Source of the DNA: Sva-07 sp963829585
Lineage (GTDB): Bacteria > Actinomycetota > Acidimicrobiia > Acidimicrobiales > Ilumatobacteraceae
Assembly: GCA_963829585.1 (NCBI GenBank)
Contig: CAWHJD010000001.1
Span: 124,001 to 188,000 of the forward strand
DNA length: 64,000 nucleotides
Direction: 5' to 3'
The position numbers were made by a program, and so were the translations under genes. How positions within the stretch are numbered: the first letter of the stretch is position 1; each line of letters opens with the position of its first letter. The notes below the pieces were generated by a model. The model was given only the letters and a program-made list of their open reading frames with translations. It ran no database searches and had not been told where the DNA came from. Shown piece by piece: positions 59,615-64,000 of this stretch.

Positions 59615-61458
59615 CAGCCCGCCTCCTCGATCAACTCGGATCCGGGAAATGCCTCGGCAAGTCGATCGATCGGCGTCTTCACCGACTCGGGCGGAGCATC
59701 GATGAGATCGTCGAGGTCGACGTCGTCGTCGTCGGGCAGCACGTGGACGATCGGCGCATCGCCGACGTCGAACGGGGCCGCCGAGTGCGCCGACGACGAG
59801 ACGTCGGCGACGCGCCGGGAGCTGTCGCCCTCCGTCGGAACACGATCGGGTGCCCGCACCTCGTCGGCGTCACCGTGTCCGCCGCCGTGTCCGCCGTCGC
59901 CACCGCCTTCGACGAGTTCGATCGTGATGGCCGTCGCGGCGATCTCGCCGAGGGCCTTCTCGACGGCCGCACGGTGTTGCTCGCACTTGCCACGATGCAC
60001 CGCATTCGGCACCGCCAGTGTGACCACGCCCGGGCCGCTGCGCACGAACGTCGCCGGTGCGTAGATCGCACGGGGCATCCCCTTCAACGACGGCTTGACC
60101 GTGTTCTCCCAGGCATCGGCCGTGATCGAGCCCTGCTGGGCCGCAACCGGCGCGCCCGCACCAGCAGGCTCCGCCGCGGGTCGCGGCGCCCCGGCTGATT
60201 CGGCGGGGACGGATTCGGCCCGGACGGATTCGGCGGGGATTGATTCGGTGGGACTCGGCGGCCCGGATGTCACGCGTCGGACACGGCCACCGAGCGCGGC
60301 ACGGCCGGTCGACGGATCGACGGGTGGCCGAGCAGCCGCCGGCGCCGCGACGGCCCCGTCGGCGAGCTGGCGCTCGATGCGATCGAGCCGCGCCACGAGT
60401 GCCGAGGTGTCGTTGGAGACACTGTCGGCGGTCAGCTGCACCGTGGCCACGTCGAGCAGCACCCGCGGGTCGGGGGCGTGGCGCATCTCGGTCAACCCGG
60501 CACCGAGGAGTTCGATGCCCCGCACGAGTCCCGCCGCGCCGAGGCGCTGCGCCTGCTCGGCGAGACCGTCGAGGCGACTCGACGGCAGCTGCACCAGTTC
60601 GGGCGCCATCAGCGACAGGAACCCGTTGCGCAGATATCCGATGAGTTCCTCGGTCAACGTCCGGGGGTCGGTACCGAGCGAAATGGAATGCGCCACCATC
60701 GTGAGCGCTCGGCCGGGGTCGCGATCGATCATGGCCTCGACGAACTCGTCGAGCGCGAGGTTCGTGATGCCGTCGTCGCCGGTACTCGCCACGAGTTCGA
60801 GCGCGGAGAGCGTGTCACGCGCCGATCCGCCGCCGCGGGACAGAACCTGCTCGATCGCCGCATCACTGACCTCGAGACCCGCATCGTCGGCGACCCAGCG
60901 GACGTGCTCGGCCAGCGTGTCGGCCGGGAGGAGGTGGAACTGCAGGTGCTGCGTGCGGCTGATGATCGTCGCCGACATCTTCTGCGGGTCGGTGGTGGCG
61001 AGCACGAACACGACATGGGGAGGCGGCTCCTCGAGCGTCTTCAACAGCGCTGCCTCGGCAGGCTTCGACAGCATGTGGACCTCGTCGAGGATGTACACCT
61101 TGTGGCGCCCGGGTGTGCCGAGCGACGCCTTCTCGATCAGGTCGCGCATCGCATCGACGCCGTTGTTGCTCGCGGCGTCGAGTTCGTGGACGTCGTAGCT
61201 CGTGCCCCGCTCGACCGACAGGCACGACTCGCACTCGCAGCAGGGTTCGCCGTCCACGGGATTCTCGCAGTTGAGGACCTTGGCGAGGATCCGCGCCGTC
61301 GACGTCTTGCCGGTTCCCCGCGGCCCGGAGAACAGGTAGGCCTGACCCTCGCGGCCCTCGGCGACCGCCGTCCTCAGTGCCCGCACGACGTGGTCCTGGC
61401 CCTTGAGTTCACTGAAGCGGCGAGGCCGGTAGCGACGGTAGAGCGACTGGATGGCCAT
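59614..61458 (-). CDS. dnaX: DNA polymerase III subunits gamma and tau
   Basis: The 614-residue clamp-loader ATPase starts MAIQSLYRRYRPRRFSELKGQ. Walker A GPRGTGKTSTARILAK, zinc cysteines CENPVDGEPCCECESC, Walker B KVYILDEVHMLS, and sensor LATTDPQKMSATIISRTQ are present. The middle holds a short repeat of PAES/RAES units (about residue 415-435) and the C-terminus is acidic. TATCGT 7 nt before ATG 61458 suggests a leaderless start there rather than at GTG 61467. Confidence 0.95.
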   Translation of the reverse strand: MAIQSLYRRYRPRRFSELKGQDHVVRALRTAVAEGREGQAYLFSGPRGTGKTSTARILAKVLNCENPVDGEPCCECESCLSVERGTSYDVHELDAASNNGVDAMRDLIEKASLGTPGRHKVYILDEVHMLSKPAEAALLKTLEEPPPHVVFVLATTDPQKMSATIISRTQHLQFHLLPADTLAEHVRWVADDAGLEVSDAAIEQVLSRGGGSARDTLSALELVASTGDDGITNLALDEFVEAMIDRDPGRALTMVAHSISLGTDPRTLTEELIGYLRNGFLSLMAPELVQLPSSRLDGLAEQAQRLGAAGLVRGIELLGAGLTEMRHAPDPRVLLDVATVQLTADSVSNDTSALVARLDRIERQLADGAVAAPAAARPPVDPSTGRAALGGRVRRVTSGPPSPTESIPAESVRAESVPAESAGAPRPAAEPAGAGAPVAAQQGSITADAWENTVKPSLKGMPRAIYAPATFVRSGPGVVTLAVPNAVHRGKCEQHRAAVEKALGEIAATAITIELVEGGGDGGHGGGHGDADEVRAPDRVPTEGDSSRRVADVSSSAHSAAPFDVGDAPIVHVLPDDDDVDLDDLIDAPPESVKTPIDRLAEAFPGSELIEEAG

Positions 61459-61538
61459 CGCGTGCACGATAGCGATGCGATGTCACAGCCCGCGGACGTG
61501 CGCACACCGCAGGGTGCACAGTTCGTACAGTCCACCGG

Positions 61539-62075
61539 ATGCGTTCACCGTTCGTCAGCCGCCGAAGCTCGTCCGGGATCGTCGCGATGCTCTGCGTGGT
61601 GGTCGCCGGGGCCGGTTGCGGCGACACGGTGGAACCAGTCACCTACGCCGACTACCTCGGCGAGCTGCAGGCCATCTGCACCTCGACGACCGAGCAACTG
61701 CTCGCGCTGCCCGCGGCGCCCGAACAGATCGCCGTCGCCGACCTGGCCACGAGTGCCGCGGGGCTGCTCGACGACGAGGCGACGCGCGTGAGCCGCCTCG
61801 ACGTTCCGACCGGTGACGACGTGCCGGTCGACGACCTCGATGCCGACCACCGGGCGTTCGTCCGCAACACCCAGGAGCAGGCAGACGCGTGGCGCGCCGT
61901 TGCCGTCGCGGCGCCCGACGACCTCGCCGAGTCCACACAGCTGATCGCTCAACTCGTCGGTGGCCGAAACGAACTGGCCGATTCGATGGGCGCGCCCAGC
62001 TGCGTCCGCGGCAACCTCGTGAACGGAGTGTCTGACAACGCGACGGGTGCGACCACTAGCCTTTGCCGATCGTGA
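61539..62075 (+). CDS. putative lipoprotein
   Basis: A 178-residue secreted lipoprotein (GIVAMLCVVVAGAGC, lipobox GAGC), followed by a helical domain (YADYLGELQAICTSTTEQLLALPAAP; NTQEQADAWRAVAVAAP). Three further cysteines may form disulfides. TACAGT is 7 nt before ATG 61539 (leaderless). The stop overlaps the start of the CopC-CopD gene (GTGA), so the two are coupled. Family not recognised. Confidence 0.7.
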   Translation: MRSPFVSRRSSSGIVAMLCVVVAGAGCGDTVEPVTYADYLGELQAICTSTTEQLLALPAAPEQIAVADLATSAAGLLDDEATRVSRLDVPTGDDVPVDDLDADHRAFVRNTQEQADAWRAVAVAAPDDLAESTQLIAQLVGGRNELADSMGAPSCVRGNLVNGVSDNATGATTSLCRS

Positions 62076-63913
62076 ACGAGCGCACACCTGTTCCCCCCCG
62101 ACACGCCCGTGTGCGCTCGCTGGTCCTCGTCGCGCTCGCGGCGATCGGGGTGATCCTGCTGACCCCCACAGCGGCCCTCGCCGAGAACTCGGTCGTCAGC
62201 TCGTCACCCGCCGACGGCTCGTCGGTCGCCACGTCACCCGCGACGATCGAGATCACCTTCAGCGAAGAACTCGGCGAGGTCAACACCATCGCCGTGCAGT
62301 GCGACGCCGAGCTCTACACCGTCGGCCCGCGACGCGTGAGCGACGACCGCCTGACGCTCGCCGCCGACGTGGTCGATCCGCTCCCCAAGGGCGACTGTGT
62401 CGTCAGCTGGGGAGTCAGCGACGCCGAGGGACAGCCCAACGGGGCGGGGAACCTGTCGTTCCGGATCGAGAACGACCCGGCCACGGCCGAGACCACGACA
62501 CCGGCCGACACGACACCCGACACGACGGACGCAGCCGGGCTCACCACTCCGTCCACCACGACCTCGAACGGCGATGTCGCCGAGCTGTCGAGCGTCGACT
62601 CGGGCGAGGGCCCACTCTGGTTGGGCCGGCTCCTGTCGGTCCTCGGAGTCGCCGTACTCTTCGGTTCCCTCGTGCTCATCGCGGCAGCGTGGCCCGAAGG
62701 AGTCGAGTACCTGCTCGCCGTCCGATTCATCCGAGCCACCTGGTTCGTGGCGTTCATCGGCACCCTGCTGTACGTCGCGGCGGCGACGGCGGCGGTCACC
62801 GACACCAGCCTCGGAAGTGGCCTCAACCCGCTGAACTGGGTCGACCTGTTCAGCGCGGGCATTCCCGGCATCGCCGCGATCGCCCGTCTCCTGTTCGTCG
62901 TGGCGAGCGCGTGGGTCGCGTTCCGACCCGATCGGGTCATCGACCCGGTCACCCAGATGGCGGCCCTGCTGATCCCGGGCCTCGCGACGGTCACCATCGG
63001 CCTCAGCCGGACCGACATGGATCTCGCCATCGTCGCCGTCCCCCTCTCGGTCATCCATGCGCTCGCCATGGCCATCTGGATCGGCGGCGTCGTGCTGCTG
63101 GCCCGGGTCGTGCTGGCCGGACCCGGCGAGGAGGATCTCGTGCATGCCGTGCGCGGTTTCGGGCGGCTCTCGACCGGGGCGATCGTGGTCACGATCGGCA
63201 CCGGCGTCGTGCAGATGATCGTGCTCGACGGGGGCAACCTGTTCGGGTCGTCACACGGACGCGTGGTGCTGCTCAAGACAGTGGTCGTCGCGTTCATGGT
63301 GTTCATCGCCATGTCGGCGCGTCAGTACGTCAACGCGAAGTTGCCTCGCACCAACGAGATGACGATCGCCACCGCCGACCGGCTCCGCCGAGCCTTCGGC
63401 GCGGAGGCCGCTGCCGGGCTGATCGTGCTCGCCCTCAGCGCGTGGCTGGTGACCCTCAGCCCACCGAACATCGACAGCACCACGTCGGTCGACTATGCGA
63501 TCGAGTTGCAGGTCGAGTCCCCCGAGGCCGACCTCGACGTGACGGTGAAGTTCACCAGCAACGTGGTCGGCCTGTCGGGAATGTGGGTGGAGGTCGACGC
63601 GCCGGAGACGGATCTGTCCGGCCTCGAGATCGTGATGACCGCGCCGCCCAACGACGTCGTCGGGACCATCACCCAGCCCGTCCCGCTGACCGGCCCCGGC
63701 GTCGGCGTGGTTCCGCCGGAGCAGGGCATCCCGTTCTCCGTCGCCGGCGACTGGACGCTGACGCTCAACGCGGTCACCGCCAACGGCGTGTTCAACAGCG
63801 ACCCTCAGATCTTCACCATCCTGAACCCCGACGGCTCGGTGCCGACGACGCAGTTGACGACCCCTCCCGTCGTCACCGTGACGATCCCGCCGACCACCAC
63901 GCCCGACGGCTGA
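62072..63913 (+). CDS. CopC-CopD fusion, copper-resistance membrane protein
   Basis: The 613-residue protein has a signal peptide (VLVALAAIGVILLTPTAALA), a CopC-like beta domain (NSVVSSSPADGSSVATSPATIEITFSEEL), a Thr-rich linker, eight hydrophobic helices of the CopD type (IHALAMAIWIGGVVLLAR; SSHGRVVLLKTVVVAFMVFIAMSARQYVNAKLPR) and an outer C-terminal beta domain with a Pro/Thr tail. The N-terminal His of the CopC copper site is replaced by Glu-Asn after cleavage. It may still import copper through the CopD part. GTG 62072 overlaps the previous stop. Confidence 0.85.
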   Translation: MNERTPVPPRHARVRSLVLVALAAIGVILLTPTAALAENSVVSSSPADGSSVATSPATIEITFSEELGEVNTIAVQCDAELYTVGPRRVSDDRLTLAADVVDPLPKGDCVVSWGVSDAEGQPNGAGNLSFRIENDPATAETTTPADTTPDTTDAAGLTTPSTTTSNGDVAELSSVDSGEGPLWLGRLLSVLGVAVLFGSLVLIAAAWPEGVEYLLAVRFIRATWFVAFIGTLLYVAAATAAVTDTSLGSGLNPLNWVDLFSAGIPGIAAIARLLFVVASAWVAFRPDRVIDPVTQMAALLIPGLATVTIGLSRTDMDLAIVAVPLSVIHALAMAIWIGGVVLLARVVLAGPGEEDLVHAVRGFGRLSTGAIVVTIGTGVVQMIVLDGGNLFGSSHGRVVLLKTVVVAFMVFIAMSARQYVNAKLPRTNEMTIATADRLRRAFGAEAAAGLIVLALSAWLVTLSPPNIDSTTSVDYAIELQVESPEADLDVTVKFTSNVVGLSGMWVEVDAPETDLSGLEIVMTAPPNDVVGTITQPVPLTGPGVGVVPPEQGIPFSVAGDWTLTLNAVTANGVFNSDPQIFTILNPDGSVPTTQLTTPPVVTVTIPPTTTPDG

Positions 63914-63920
63914 CCCGACG

Positions 63921-64000
63921 TCACTCGTGGCGTGTGACTCCATGGGTGACGAAGTCCTGGAAGGAGACGGGTTCGGCGACGTCGAGTTGGTCGTAGGTGC
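63921..64000 (-). CDS. C-terminal end of an unidentified protein (partial)
   Basis: The minus strand encodes TYDQLDVAEPVSFQDFVTHG and VTRHE before a TGA (63923-63921). The rest lies outside the window. It is convergent with the CopC-CopD gene, 7 bp away. The fragment is too short to place in a family. Confidence 0.55.
   Translation of the reverse strand, partial: TYDQLDVAEPVSFQDFVTHGVTRHE

Noticed and set aside
58865..60064. Long plus-strand open frame (399 codons) after promoter P2
   Set aside because: It runs antisense through recR and dnaX and has the composition of a shadow frame; the transcript should end at the T-run at 58964.

Overview
The window is a high-GC actinobacterial chromosome segment. 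I infer an Acidimicrobiia member close to Ilumatobacter, but no 16S gene is present to prove it. Supporting traits are GC-rich codon use, many leaderless starts with a TANNNT -10 box 6-8 nt before the start codon, a DisA diadenylate cyclase, an IdeR-type iron box, crotonyl-CoA carboxylase/reductase, an actinobacterial tad pilus locus, and the APC permease plus two TrkA genes arrangement. There is no rRNA, prophage, insertion sequence or CRISPR array. One tRNA is present, the selenocysteine tRNA (selC).

Layout. 0-14 kb: ferritin-like protein, cytochrome P450 facing an epoxide-hydrolase-like gene, Bax-inhibitor protein, an RpoD-family sigma factor, an Eis-type acetyltransferase, acyl-CoA dehydrogenase, an internally duplicated membrane protein coupled to a lipoprotein, and a CaiB-type CoA-transferase. 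14-26.5 kb: a coherent alpha-glucan and stress cluster made of a GT4 glycosyltransferase, an OmpR-type response regulator, a PAS hybrid histidine kinase in one operon with STAS and free CBM48 proteins, a glycogen-debranching-type glycosidase, a GH65 enzyme and a universal stress protein. Four upstream sites in this cluster share the direct repeat ATCAAC-N5-RTCAAC with an 11-bp period, absent from the other intergenic regions I read. I propose it as the response regulator's box. 27-33.5 kb: MarR regulator with a decayed yceI fragment, selC, the tad operon (tadZ, tadA, tadB, tadC, pilin-like, tadE), STAS and DUF952. 33.5-41.2 kb: OB-fold protein, two TrkA proteins with an APC permease, RsgA, topoisomerase I. 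41.3-45.2 kb: iron permease EfeU with a cupredoxin lipoprotein under an iron box, then SQR, a DsrC/TusE-like protein and a DsrE-like protein. 45.3-64 kb: tmk, holB, clpC, lipoprotein, DsbA-like, radA, disA, GH18, HAD phosphatase, ccr, thiolase, a candidate small RNA, recR, dnaX, lipoprotein, CopC-CopD fusion.

A caution runs through the annotation. About fourteen single-base frame changes interrupt otherwise intact genes, some at short homopolymers. One lies in the essential gene tmk, so many are probably residual sequencing errors rather than true gene decay. Genes affected are annotated across the break and marked 'frameshifted'.
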